A stretch of DNA of 64,000 bases from Candidatus Woesearchaeota archaeon (GTDB lineage Archaea; Nanoarchaeota; Nanoarchaeia; Woesearchaeales; JAGVZT01), in NCBI GenBank assembly GCA_017608295.1, contig JAFCGF010000001.1:62001-126000 (forward strand), read 5' to 3'. Made by a program: the position numbers and the translations under genes. How positions within the stretch are numbered: position 1 is the first letter of the stretch; each line of letters starts with the position of its first letter. The notes below the pieces were generated by a model. That model had not been told where the DNA came from, made no database searches, and saw only the letters and a list, made by a program, of their open reading frames with translations. Of this stretch, positions 1-8,008 are shown piece after piece.

Positions 1-1
1 C

Positions 2-1660
2 GGCTGCCGCATGGGTCGCCCAGAGAAAAGCAAGATGCGGAAGCTTACAGGAAGCCCACATACCTTATTTCCAGTGGGCCGCGAAGGGGGCAGGCTGAGG
101 TCGTTTAACGAGGCACTTGAAAAAGGAGTCATCAAGGCAGATTTCCCCTTGTTCGAATGCCCTGAATGTAAGTCCCATAGTGCTTACAGGTCGTGCCACA
201 GGTGCGGCACCCATACAAAGTTAAAATATTACTGCCGGAAATGCCAGAAGGAACTTCTCATTCCAGAATGCCCGGCTCATGGCCCTATAGATTCCTACAG
301 GTACATGGAAATTCCTTTCAGGAAATACTTCGAACAGGCTGTTTCCCTTCTCGGAGAGCCAGTCTACCCTGACCTCATCAAGGGTGTACGTGGCACATCC
401 AATAAAGACCATATTCCTGAGCATTTCTTTAAGGGACTCCTGCGTGCAAAGCATGAAATCAATGTGAATAAGGATGGCACCACCAGATATGATATCACTG
501 AGCTGCCCATCACCCATTTCACTCCGAAAGAGATTGATACGCCTGTGGAGAAGCTGCGCGAGCTCGGCTACACAAAGGACACCAATGGGAAACCCCTGGA
601 ACATGATATGCAAGTATGTGAGATATTTCCCCAGGACATTGTGCTACCAGCGAATCTCGAATCATTCGAAGAGGCTGCCGATGAAGTGCTGTTGAGAGTA
701 GCTGCCTTTGTGGATGAGATGCTTGTCAAGCTGTACGGCCTCGAGCCATATTATAATCTTAAAGAGGGAAAAGACCTCGTCGGTCACCTAGTGATTGGCT
801 TGGCACCCCATATTTCAGCAGGCACTATGGGGAGGATTATAGGCTTCTCAAGAACGCAAGGATGTTATGCTCACCCGCTGTGGCATGCTGCCCTTCGGCG
901 CGATTGTGACGGAGATGAATGCTCAGTCATCCTTTTGATGGACGCGCTTCTTAATTTTTCCAGGCAGTATCTTCCGGACAGGAGGGGGAGCCGCACGATG
1001 GACTCTCCTCTTGTACTCACAGTTGTACTCAACCCCTCAGAAGTAGACGACATGGCCCATGGCCTCGACATCGTTTGGGAATATCCCCCTGAATTCTATG
1101 AAGCTACGCTCGAATACACACACCCAAAAGAGTTTAAGGTAGAGCAACTCGCCCACAGGCTCGACACCCCTGGCCAGTACGAGGGCATGGGCTTTACTCA
1201 CCCTGTGAAGGACATGAATGAAGGGGTATTGTGCTCTGCATACAAGACTATTCCAACGATGATGGAAAAGCTTCAAGGGCAGATGCTCATCGCAGAGCGG
1301 CTTCGTGCTGTCGACGAGGCTGACGTGGCTCGCCTTGTGATTGAGAAGCACTTCATTAAAGACATCAAAGGCAATCTGAGGAAATTCAGCCTGCAGCAGT
1401 TCCGCTGCATAGCATGCAATGAGAAGTATCCTAGGCCGCCGCTTGCAGGCCACTGCACAAAGCCGCGCTGCGGAGGTAAGCTCGTGTTTACGATTGCAGA
1501 AGGCTCTGTGGTGAAATACCTTGAGCCGAGCATCAGCCTCGCTCATAATTATAATCTTCCTGCGTATCTCCAGGAGACATTAAAGCTCACAAAGCAGCGT
1601 ATAGAGAGTGTATTCGGCAAGAAAGAGCAGCAGCTTGGCCTGGGTAAGTGGTTTGGTTAA
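2..1660 (+). CDS. polC: DNA polymerase D large subunit DP2, C-terminal part (5' end outside window)
   Basis: Catalytic large subunit of the archaeal replicative polymerase PolD. The frame is open from base 2 and the conserved RMGRPEK stretch lies at the edge, so the gene begins before the window. Visible are a Cys-rich zinc segment (CPEC, CHRCG, CRKCQ, about residues 50-90 of this fragment), the catalytic motif DCDGDE near fragment residue 300, and a second zinc cluster (CIAC, then CTKPRCGG) near the end. The last residues, QLGLGKWF, match the PCNA-binding box QxxLxxWF. No intein is seen in this part. The stop codon shares TTAA with the convergent DUF424 gene. Confidence 0.95.
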   Translation, partial: GCRMGRPEKSKMRKLTGSPHTLFPVGREGGRLRSFNEALEKGVIKADFPLFECPECKSHSAYRSCHRCGTHTKLKYYCRKCQKELLIPECPAHGPIDSYRYMEIPFRKYFEQAVSLLGEPVYPDLIKGVRGTSNKDHIPEHFFKGLLRAKHEINVNKDGTTRYDITELPITHFTPKEIDTPVEKLRELGYTKDTNGKPLEHDMQVCEIFPQDIVLPANLESFEEAADEVLLRVAAFVDEMLVKLYGLEPYYNLKEGKDLVGHLVIGLAPHISAGTMGRIIGFSRTQGCYAHPLWHAALRRDCDGDECSVILLMDALLNFSRQYLPDRRGSRTMDSPLVLTVVLNPSEVDDMAHGLDIVWEYPPEFYEATLEYTHPKEFKVEQLAHRLDTPGQYEGMGFTHPVKDMNEGVLCSAYKTIPTMMEKLQGQMLIAERLRAVDEADVARLVIEKHFIKDIKGNLRKFSLQQFRCIACNEKYPRPPLAGHCTKPRCGGKLVFTIAEGSVVKYLEPSISLAHNYNLPAYLQETLKLTKQRIESVFGKKEQQLGLGKWFG

Positions 1661-1953
1661 GCAAACACAATCTCAGCATAGGGAATCTTTGCTATGGTCT
1701 TGACTTCTTTCTCTTCCAGCATACCTAGTGAGATGAGCAGGTCAATAGTCTCTCCACCGACAGCAAAGACACTGGTGCAGTGTGGCAAAATATCCCGCAG
1801 CTGGTCAAAGTCCTCAATCGGCTCCCCTTTGAAGAAATCTGAGGTGAGGTCGAGCTGCTTCTTTTCTTCAGTATAACACTTTCCAAAAAGGGATTCATCA
1901 CAGAGTGCAGCTACCTGCCTGCCTTCTGCTTTATGTATCTTGAGGAGAATCAT
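1657..1953 (-). CDS. DUF424 family protein
   Basis: A 98-residue protein matching the small archaeal DUF424 family in length and layout: an N-terminal ILLKIHKAEGR strand, a CDESLFGK segment, a central acidic stretch and a C-terminal IPYAEIVFA strand. The molecular role is not known. It starts one base after the aIF2 beta stop and is almost certainly co-transcribed with it, which hints at a link to translation; that link is inference from position. Its stop overlaps the polC stop in a shared TTAA. Confidence 0.8.
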   Translation of the reverse strand: MILLKIHKAEGRQVAALCDESLFGKCYTEEKKQLDLTSDFFKGEPIEDFDQLRDILPHCTSVFAVGGETIDLLISLGMLEEKEVKTIAKIPYAEIVFA

Positions 1954-1954
1954 C

Positions 1955-2368
1955 TCAGATCTTTCCGGTCACTGGATGGCGTGCTCCGCATGCCATGCAT
2001 TTGATGAACGTCACTCTGTCTGCGCGGACGAGCTTTGTGTCCGGCTTGCCGCATTCCTTGCAGATGACAAAGATGTTAGCGTACTTGCGAACCTTCTCAT
2101 TCACGCGGGAGGCACTGACTTTCCTTCCAAGCATAAGCGCCTTATCCTTGAGGTCTCCTGGAGTGGCGAGCTCTCTCAGGAGGAATTTAGTCAAATGCTC
2201 AGGCTTGCGGTGGAATGCCTGCGCAATCTGGTGGATGTTGTTGATAATAGTCTTCTGCCCCTGGATATGCCCAGTCACATGTGGGACTTTAAACCGCTCT
2301 CCCTTCTTCACAGTGTCTGGAAGGTTCTTGATGACCCGGTCAAGGAGCTTTTCGTAATCGTCTGCCAT
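1955..2368 (-). CDS. eif2b: Translation initiation factor aIF2 beta subunit
   Basis: Beta subunit of the archaeal initiator-tRNA carrier aIF2. The 137 residues hold a short N-terminal helix, the central alpha-beta domain (VTGHIQGQKTIINN), and a C-terminal zinc ribbon with CKECGKPDT and KCMACGARHP at about residues 102-132. Length is normal for the family. The gamma subunit lies in this window at 59.0 kb, the alpha subunit is not seen here. Followed without a gap by the DUF424 gene. Confidence 0.93.
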   Translation of the reverse strand: MADDYEKLLDRVIKNLPDTVKKGERFKVPHVTGHIQGQKTIINNIHQIAQAFHRKPEHLTKFLLRELATPGDLKDKALMLGRKVSASRVNEKVRKYANIFVICKECGKPDTKLVRADRVTFIKCMACGARHPVTGKI

Positions 2369-2398
2369 TTTCTTTTCAATGGGAGCACAGGAGTGTTT

Positions 2399-4408
2399 TT
2401 AAATCTTGTCAAACTTGAGCACAAACCTGAACCTGTCGTTGTCGTCGTACCACATCGGGAAGTTCGTGCCCCATAGGTTGTTGTGGAGGTTGAAATGCCA
2501 GCCCCTACTGAGATTAGGCTGCCTGTTATTGAAGTTTAACAGCGACCTTTCCCCTGGAGCTGTCAGTGGTGAGTCAAGATTCTCGATGCGCAGCTTTTTC
2601 TTGTACTGGAGGGCATCGACAGCATGCATCTTCTTTCCCCCATTTCGAATCACTTCAAATGGTGAGATGAATTGCCCGAGCTTCTCCATGCGCCACGCTT
2701 CTGGTTCTTTGACCCTTAAGCCGAACGAGAGCCACGACGCCTCAGGCAGCCTACAGGCATTCTTGTCGAACCATTGGAAGTCAAGTCTTACGATTTTCTT
2801 ATCCTTCGGGAACTCAACCTCAAGGAACAGCTGTTTTGGACAGCCATAATGAGTGCATACATCTTTAGGCATTATCATCTCAGCGAGGAATCGCGTTCCA
2901 TCTGTTTCTTCCCTTATCCACAATTCCATGAGTTTTGGCTGCCATTCTTTGTGGCGCTTTGACGCGTATCCCATACCTGGCTTTGCGAAGTCGTCAGCAG
3001 GCCACCAGTGTTGCTCTCCACCATATGCATACTGCTTAAGATAGCGGTCATAATCTGCCTGCGAGAAGAGCTCATAGGTGTACAGCCCAAGGGGATTTCG
3101 CTTAGAGGCCCAGTTTTTCCGCGTCTTCTTATCTTTAAGCTCAGTTATCGCGCCAGTTTTCTCGTCAAAGCAGACTGTGAAATGTGTGGTATCGAGTTTC
3201 TGCTTTGGCGATACTCGCGTGAATCCTGTCTTTTTTGGAATTCTCGGTTCGCTTTCCTTTATGCGCTTCTTCGCGAGCTTTTTTGCCGGGGTGTTTCCGA
3301 GCGCTGCAAGTGCTTCATCAATATATGCGCGCTGCTCCTCCCATGACTTCTCGAATGCTTTGAAGTGGGATTGCTTCCTCGCCTTCCTGAAATGCTCTGC
3401 GCTGAAATTCTTGTAATCTGCGAGATAAGTCTTCTCATCCATCCCCCAGGTGTGTTCTGGAATCATGATGAGGGCCCTGCTGAAGGCTGTGAAGCGCTTG
3501 CCAAGCTTTTTTGCAGTTCCGTCCTTGAGCCATCGTGTGCGGAGCCTGCGAAGCTCGAGATATCGCCTCACTTTGGTCGGATCAGTCCCTGTTCCGTAAA
3601 TCCATGAATCACCGAACTCATCTGTTAGGACAGGCAACTTTGGCTTCTGCCTGATGACTGCCCTTGCGAAGTCATCAAGTGTCGACGCGACAATTTCGAC
3701 GCTAGGATATTTTCTCTTTAAATCATGGAACATCGCCCGCACATTATCACTTGACTGAGGACCGAGATTATCATTCGTATGAGCAAAAAGGAGGGCCTCA
3801 TCCATGCCAGGTAGCACAGTCAACCCCCCATATTGCCCCTTTTGATAGATGACAATGACCTCTGAGCCGTCCTTGTGGCGCCAGATGAACGCAGGCGGCA
3901 CGTCTAAGGGAGTAGAAGTAGGATTCACCCCGATGTGGAGCAGCCTGATGCCAGCTTTCGCAAGGAGAGGCACGATACCTCGAGTATGGCCTGGCACATC
4001 AGTCATCTTCGCAGCTATTGTTTTCTTATGGAATTTCCTGTCCAGTTCTTTTGACATTCCCAATCCAAATGCAAACAGCTCGGGATCCAGGAGTTCAGAA
4101 TGAGTGGTGAAAGGAAGGCCATGCCAGGAGATGTCTCCTCTCCTAAGGGCGGATTCCATCTTCCTCTTATCAGCCCCCTTTACCTCATGGAGATACTCAT
4201 ATATTGCCCATGAGCCAACTGTCCACACGAAACGCTCGTCCATGTCACGCCAGCGGAGTGTCTGCGCAGTTTTCATCGCCTTCTGGAAGTATGAGTTGAA
4301 GTACTTGTCCTTCACCTTATGCGCGTAGTCAGTATATCCCACATCAAGATGCGTTTTGAACAGCAGATGAATCTTCTTTATTTTCTGTTTACCCCTCTTT
4401 CGTGCCAT
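2399..4408 (-). CDS. GH38-like / DUF5054-type glycosidase-fold protein
   Basis: A 669-residue protein whose N-terminus (IHLLFKTHLDVGYTD) resembles the metal-binding HLD strand of the glycoside hydrolase 38/57 (beta/alpha)7 fold as found in DUF5054 proteins. Further conserved-looking pieces are WHGLPFTTHSELLD, DVPGHTRGIVPLLAKAG and PEHTWGMDEKTYL. The C-terminal half looks like the beta-rich mannosidase domain. No signal peptide is visible and the N-terminus is basic, so a cytoplasmic place is likely. A TATA-like CATATATAG lies near 4440-4449 on the minus strand, giving a leader of about ten bases. Substrate and activity cannot be told from sequence; alpha-mannosidase-like hydrolysis is the family-based guess. 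Confidence 0.7.
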   Translation of the reverse strand: MARKRGKQKIKKIHLLFKTHLDVGYTDYAHKVKDKYFNSYFQKAMKTAQTLRWRDMDERFVWTVGSWAIYEYLHEVKGADKRKMESALRRGDISWHGLPFTTHSELLDPELFAFGLGMSKELDRKFHKKTIAAKMTDVPGHTRGIVPLLAKAGIRLLHIGVNPTSTPLDVPPAFIWRHKDGSEVIVIYQKGQYGGLTVLPGMDEALLFAHTNDNLGPQSSDNVRAMFHDLKRKYPSVEIVASTLDDFARAVIRQKPKLPVLTDEFGDSWIYGTGTDPTKVRRYLELRRLRTRWLKDGTAKKLGKRFTAFSRALIMIPEHTWGMDEKTYLADYKNFSAEHFRKARKQSHFKAFEKSWEEQRAYIDEALAALGNTPAKKLAKKRIKESEPRIPKKTGFTRVSPKQKLDTTHFTVCFDEKTGAITELKDKKTRKNWASKRNPLGLYTYELFSQADYDRYLKQYAYGGEQHWWPADDFAKPGMGYASKRHKEWQPKLMELWIREETDGTRFLAEMIMPKDVCTHYGCPKQLFLEVEFPKDKKIVRLDFQWFDKNACRLPEASWLSFGLRVKEPEAWRMEKLGQFISPFEVIRNGGKKMHAVDALQYKKKLRIENLDSPLTAPGERSLLNFNNRQPNLSRGWHFNLHNNLWGTNFPMWYDDNDRFRFVLKFDKI

Positions 4409-4472
4409 GAGAATCCCTTGTCTGGCAATTCATCTTCCCTCTATATATGCGTTATCCCCTCATTCTGCATAA

Positions 4473-4483
4473 TCTTTAAAAAG
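4473..4483 (+). promoter_or_regulatory. Probable TATA box of the thrS leader transcript
   Basis: TCTTTAAAAAG is a good archaeal TATA box. Transcription would start near 4503-4508, about 35 bases before the leader ORF and about 215 bases before thrS, an unusually long leader in this compact genome. Confidence 0.6.
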
Positions 4484-4541
4484 GTCGGGTACCCCCTGTA
4501 TGTTGCCCTACTGTTGTGGAGTAGCGCAGAAGGTGGTAGAA

Positions 4542-4631
4542 ATGAATGCAAGTAGAAACGTGAACAGGACAACGACAATAGACTTCTCGAGAATCACGAT
4601 TACAATAACTACCACAACAACAACAGCCTAG
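4542..4631 (+). CDS. Threonine-rich leader peptide of thrS (29 codons)
   Basis: Short ORF from ATG 4542 to TAG 4629-4631, below usual gene-calling limits. It encodes 29 residues, 11 of them Thr and 4 Ile: TTT at residues 10-12, then ITITI-type alternation and six Thr codons in a row (ACT ACC ACA ACA ACA ACA, 4608-4625). All four Thr codons are used. A Shine-Dalgarno-like AAGGTGG lies 6 bases before the ATG, so translation is plausible. The next gene is threonyl-tRNA synthetase. Composition closely resembles the enterobacterial thr operon leader peptide. I infer a sensor of charged tRNA-Thr that controls thrS; the mechanism in an archaeon is unproven. Confidence 0.75.
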   Translation: MNASRNVNRTTTIDFSRITITITTTTTTA

Positions 4632-4719
4632 ACCCTCGGAAGAGGCGCCTGCATTGTATCATTTTCAGTCTATTTTGTGACAAATCATAAAAACAAACAC
4701 GGAAAAACAGGTGATAATC
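4632..4719 (+). promoter_or_regulatory. Spacer between Thr leader ORF and thrS with small hairpins and T tracts
   Basis: Just after the leader stop comes CCTC-GGAA-GAGG (4634-4645), a four-pair stem with a GNRA-type loop, overlapping the palindrome AGGCGCCT (4643-4650). T-rich stretches follow (four T at 4662-4665 and at 4673-4676). They are weaker than the U tract of the clear terminator at 25.9 kb, so a termination role is only possible. The end holds the thrS ribosome-binding site GGTGAT (4710-4715). With the leader ORF this makes about 310 bases without a conventional gene. Confidence 0.5.
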
Positions 4720-6624
4720 ATGGATATCAAAATAAAACTGCCCGACGGAAAGGGGCAGAAGGTGAAAAAAGGGATTTCAGGAGCAGAGCTAGCTGAAAAG
4801 CTCAAGCTTGACAAGGCTTTCGCGATGAAAGTCGACGGAGAGCTGAAAGACCTCAATATGAAGCTCGAGAAAGACTCTGAAGTTGAATTCATTGACTTTT
4901 CCTCCAGGGAAGGAAAGGACGTGTTCTGGCACAGCGCAGCCCATGTGCTTGCCCAGGCAGTCCTCCGCATATTTCCAAAGGCGCGCCTTACCATAGGCCC
5001 TCCAGTTGAGGAAGGATTCTATTATGATATTGACCACGAGCCCTTTGCCAAGGAAGACCTCAAGAAGATTCAGAAAGAGATGAAGAAGATTGCGAAGGAG
5101 AAGCTTCCCACTGAAAGGGTTGAGCTCACAAAGAAGAAGGCAAACGAGCTCTTCAAGGACAACTCCTTCAAGCTCGAGATGGTTGAGGAGTTCGAGGACC
5201 AGCTCACTGCATACAAACAAGGAGAGTTTCTTGATCTCTGCCGCGGCCCCCATGTGCCCAACACCAGATGGTTCAAAGGCATCAAAGTGTTGAAGGTAGC
5301 GGGCGCCTATTGGAGAGGAGACCAGAAAAATAAGCAGCTCCAGCGCATCTATGGCATCGCATTTCCTGAGAAGGAGAAACTGAAGGAATGGGTCAAGATT
5401 CGCGAGGAAGCAGAGAGGCGGGACCACCGTAAGCTGGGTCGGGAGCTTGATTTGTTCTCATTCCAGGAAGAGGCGCCAGGGATGGCATTCTGGCATCCAA
5501 AAGGAAAAGTGCTTTGGAATATCCTGATGGATTTCTGGAGGGAAGAGCACCGGAAGGAAGGCTATGTCGAGATTTCCACTCCACAGATTCTCAACAAAGA
5601 ACTTTGGGTACAGTCAGGGCACTGGGACCATTACCGCGATAACATGTACTTCACGAAAATCGACAACGTGGATTTTGCCATGAAGCCTATGAACTGCCCT
5701 GGCGGCATGCTTGTGTACAAGCGAAAAACCTGGTCATACAGGGACTTGCCTATGCGCGTCGCTGAAGTGGGCCTGGTACACAGGCATGAACTTTCAGGAG
5801 TGCTCTCAGGCCTTTTGAGGGTAAGGTGCTTCACCCAGGATGATGCGCACATCTACATGACTGAAGACCAGATGATGGATGAGATAGTCAGGCTCATCAC
5901 CTTCATCGACCGCTTCTATAAGGTCTTCGGTTTTGATTACCATGTCGAGCTTTCCACAATGCCTGAGAAGGCAATGGGAGAGAAGGCAACGTGGGACATG
6001 GCTGAATCAGTCCTCAAGAAGGCGATGGATTCAGTGAAATGGAAGTATCAGGTAAATGAGGGAGACGGTGCATTCTATGGGCCGAAGATAGATTTTCACC
6101 TCAAGGACGCAGTAGGCAGGAGCTGGCAATGCGGCACTGTGCAGCTTGACTTCCTGATGCCAGAGAAATTTGACCTTACCTATGTCGGCGCAGACGGAGG
6201 AAAGCACAGGCCCATCATGCTCCATCGGGTGGTGTACGGTGCGGTAGAGCGATTCATCGGCATCCTGATTGAGCACTATGCAGGCCGCTTTCCAGTGTGG
6301 CTCGCCCCGACGCAAATTCGTATCCTCACTGTCGCAGACAGGTTCGAGCCATATGCGAATGAGTTGAAACAGTTTCTCGAAGAGAAGCGATTGCGTGTTG
6401 AGATAGATGGCAGGCCTGAGTCTGTTGGCAAGAAAGTCCGCGAGGCACAGCTTCAGAAGATACCGCTCATGGTGACTGTGGGAGATAAAGAATTGGAGAA
6501 AAAGACTGTAGCGGTTCGCACTCTTGACGGCAAAGTGAAATTCGGCCTTTCGTGGGAGCAGTTCCGGGAACTGGTGACACAAACGGTAGAGGAGAGAAGC
6601 CTCACTGTGGATGTGGGAAAATAA
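4720..6624 (+). CDS. thrS: Threonyl-tRNA synthetase, bacterial type
   Basis: Charges tRNA-Thr. The order is bacterial: TGS domain (about 1-60), editing domain with HSAAH near residue 71 and the partner CRGPH about 100 residues later, class II catalytic core with MKPMNCPGG (zinc Cys), motif 2 in HRHELSGVLSGLLRVRCF, motif 3 in GAVERFIG, and an anticodon-binding C-terminus. Most archaea carry a different, archaeal editing domain, so this form suggests transfer from bacteria. I choose ATG 4720 because GGTGAT sits 4 bases before it; GTG 4711 is in frame but lies on that site. A Thr-rich leader ORF precedes it. srp54 follows after one base. Confidence 0.95.
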   Translation: MDIKIKLPDGKGQKVKKGISGAELAEKLKLDKAFAMKVDGELKDLNMKLEKDSEVEFIDFSSREGKDVFWHSAAHVLAQAVLRIFPKARLTIGPPVEEGFYYDIDHEPFAKEDLKKIQKEMKKIAKEKLPTERVELTKKKANELFKDNSFKLEMVEEFEDQLTAYKQGEFLDLCRGPHVPNTRWFKGIKVLKVAGAYWRGDQKNKQLQRIYGIAFPEKEKLKEWVKIREEAERRDHRKLGRELDLFSFQEEAPGMAFWHPKGKVLWNILMDFWREEHRKEGYVEISTPQILNKELWVQSGHWDHYRDNMYFTKIDNVDFAMKPMNCPGGMLVYKRKTWSYRDLPMRVAEVGLVHRHELSGVLSGLLRVRCFTQDDAHIYMTEDQMMDEIVRLITFIDRFYKVFGFDYHVELSTMPEKAMGEKATWDMAESVLKKAMDSVKWKYQVNEGDGAFYGPKIDFHLKDAVGRSWQCGTVQLDFLMPEKFDLTYVGADGGKHRPIMLHRVVYGAVERFIGILIEHYAGRFPVWLAPTQIRILTVADRFEPYANELKQFLEEKRLRVEIDGRPESVGKKVREAQLQKIPLMVTVGDKELEKKTVAVRTLDGKVKFGLSWEQFRELVTQTVEERSLTVDVGK

Positions 6625-6625
6625 T

Positions 6626-8008
6626 ATGGTACTCGATACACTTGGAGAACGCCTGAGAGACGCGCTGGGAAAGATAGCAGGCTCTGTCTTTGTTGATGAA
6701 AAGAAAATCAACGAACTTGTCAAAGAAATTCAGCGTGCGCTGCTCCAAGCAGATGTCAACGTGAAGCTAGTCCTTGAGCTCACCAATAGTATCAAAGGGA
6801 GAGTCCTCAAGGAAAGGCCTCCTGGAACAGTATCAAAGCGCGAGCAGATAGTGCACATAGTGTATGAGGAGCTGGTGAAGTTCCTCGGCGAGGAGGAGCA
6901 GCGCCTAGAGATTGTCGAAAAGCCAACGAGGCTCATGCTCGTCGGTCTGTACGGCTCAGGAAAGACTACGCAGGCAGGCAAGCTCGCGCACTTCTTCCAG
7001 AAGCGTGGAAAGTCAGTGTGTATGGTTCAGCTTGACGTGTGGAGGCCTGCTGCATATGAGCAGTTGCGGCAGTTGGGTGAACAGGCCAATGTTCCTGTCT
7101 TCGGCGACCCGAAGGAAAAAGACCCAAGAAAAATCTATAAGAAATTCGAGAAGGAGCTCTCGAAATTCGACCTTGCCATTGTCGACACAGCTGGAAGGGA
7201 TGCGCTGTCTGACGAACTCATCAAGGAAATCAACGACATATCAAAGCTTGTCAAGGCACATCATGTCCTCCTCGTGCTGAGCGCTGACATAGGGCAGGCG
7301 GCGCAGACGCAGGCGACTGCATTCCATGATGCCTGCGGCGTCACTGGTGTTGTCATCACTAAGCTAGACGGCACAGCCAAGGGTGGGGGCGCTCTTGCTG
7401 CATGTTCGGTCACTGGGGCGAAAGTGATGTTCATCGGCGTCGGTGAAAAGACCAAGGACCTTGAGGTATTCAGGCCCGAGGGCTTTGTCTCACGATTGCT
7501 TGGCATGGGAGACCTCGAAGCCCTGCTCGAGAAGGTGAGTGAAGCGGTTCCGCAAGATCAGGCAGAAGACCTTTCAAAGAGATTCCTCAAGGGAGACTTC
7601 AATCTTCTTGACCTCTATGAGCAGATGTCGGCCATGACCAAGATGGGCCCGCTGTCGAAGGTGATGGAGATGATTCCAGGATTCTCTTCAATGAAGCTGC
7701 CCAAGGAGATGCTTAATGTACAGGACGAGAAGCTCAAGCGCTGGCGCTATGCGATGAATTCCATGACGCAGGAAGAGCTGGAGAACCCTGAAGTGATGAA
7801 CGCGAGCAGGATAAACCGCATCGCCGAGGGGAGTGGGGTGCCTGCAGCAGACATCAGGGAACTGATTAAGCAGTACCGGCTGAGCAAGAAGCTTGTGAAG
7901 AGCATGAAGGGGATGGGCGGCTCTGAGAAGGATATGCAGAAGATGATGCGCAAAATGGGAGGCATGAAGGGCCTCAAGGGCATGGGTGCGCAGATGAAGC
8001 TCAAGTGA
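6626..8008 (+). CDS. srp54: Signal recognition particle GTPase SRP54
   Basis: SRP54 binds the signal sequence and SRP RNA and delivers ribosomes to the membrane receptor. Seen are the N helical bundle (1-90), G-domain P loop GLYGSGKTTQAGKL near residue 106, DTAGRD, TKLDGTAKGGG, and a Met-rich M domain ending in repeated KMMRKMGGMKG. Length 460 is normal. ATG 6626 directly follows the thrS stop; an upstream in-frame ATG at 6611 lies inside thrS and adds five residues that do not look native. The 3' end overlaps the convergent gene by eight bases. Confidence 0.96.
   Translation: MVLDTLGERLRDALGKIAGSVFVDEKKINELVKEIQRALLQADVNVKLVLELTNSIKGRVLKERPPGTVSKREQIVHIVYEELVKFLGEEEQRLEIVEKPTRLMLVGLYGSGKTTQAGKLAHFFQKRGKSVCMVQLDVWRPAAYEQLRQLGEQANVPVFGDPKEKDPRKIYKKFEKELSKFDLAIVDTAGRDALSDELIKEINDISKLVKAHHVLLVLSADIGQAAQTQATAFHDACGVTGVVITKLDGTAKGGGALAACSVTGAKVMFIGVGEKTKDLEVFRPEGFVSRLLGMGDLEALLEKVSEAVPQDQAEDLSKRFLKGDFNLLDLYEQMSAMTKMGPLSKVMEMIPGFSSMKLPKEMLNVQDEKLKRWRYAMNSMTQEELENPEVMNASRINRIAEGSGVPAADIRELIKQYRLSKKLVKSMKGMGGSEKDMQKMMRKMGGMKGLKGMGAQMKLK

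Noticed and set aside
4632..4719. Strong intrinsic terminator before thrS
   Set aside because: Only a four-pair GNRA hairpin and short T tracts are present; far weaker than the terminator at 25.9 kb.
4500..4720. T-box riboswitch before thrS
   Set aside because: No T-box consensus or specifier stem is visible, and T-boxes are bacterial.
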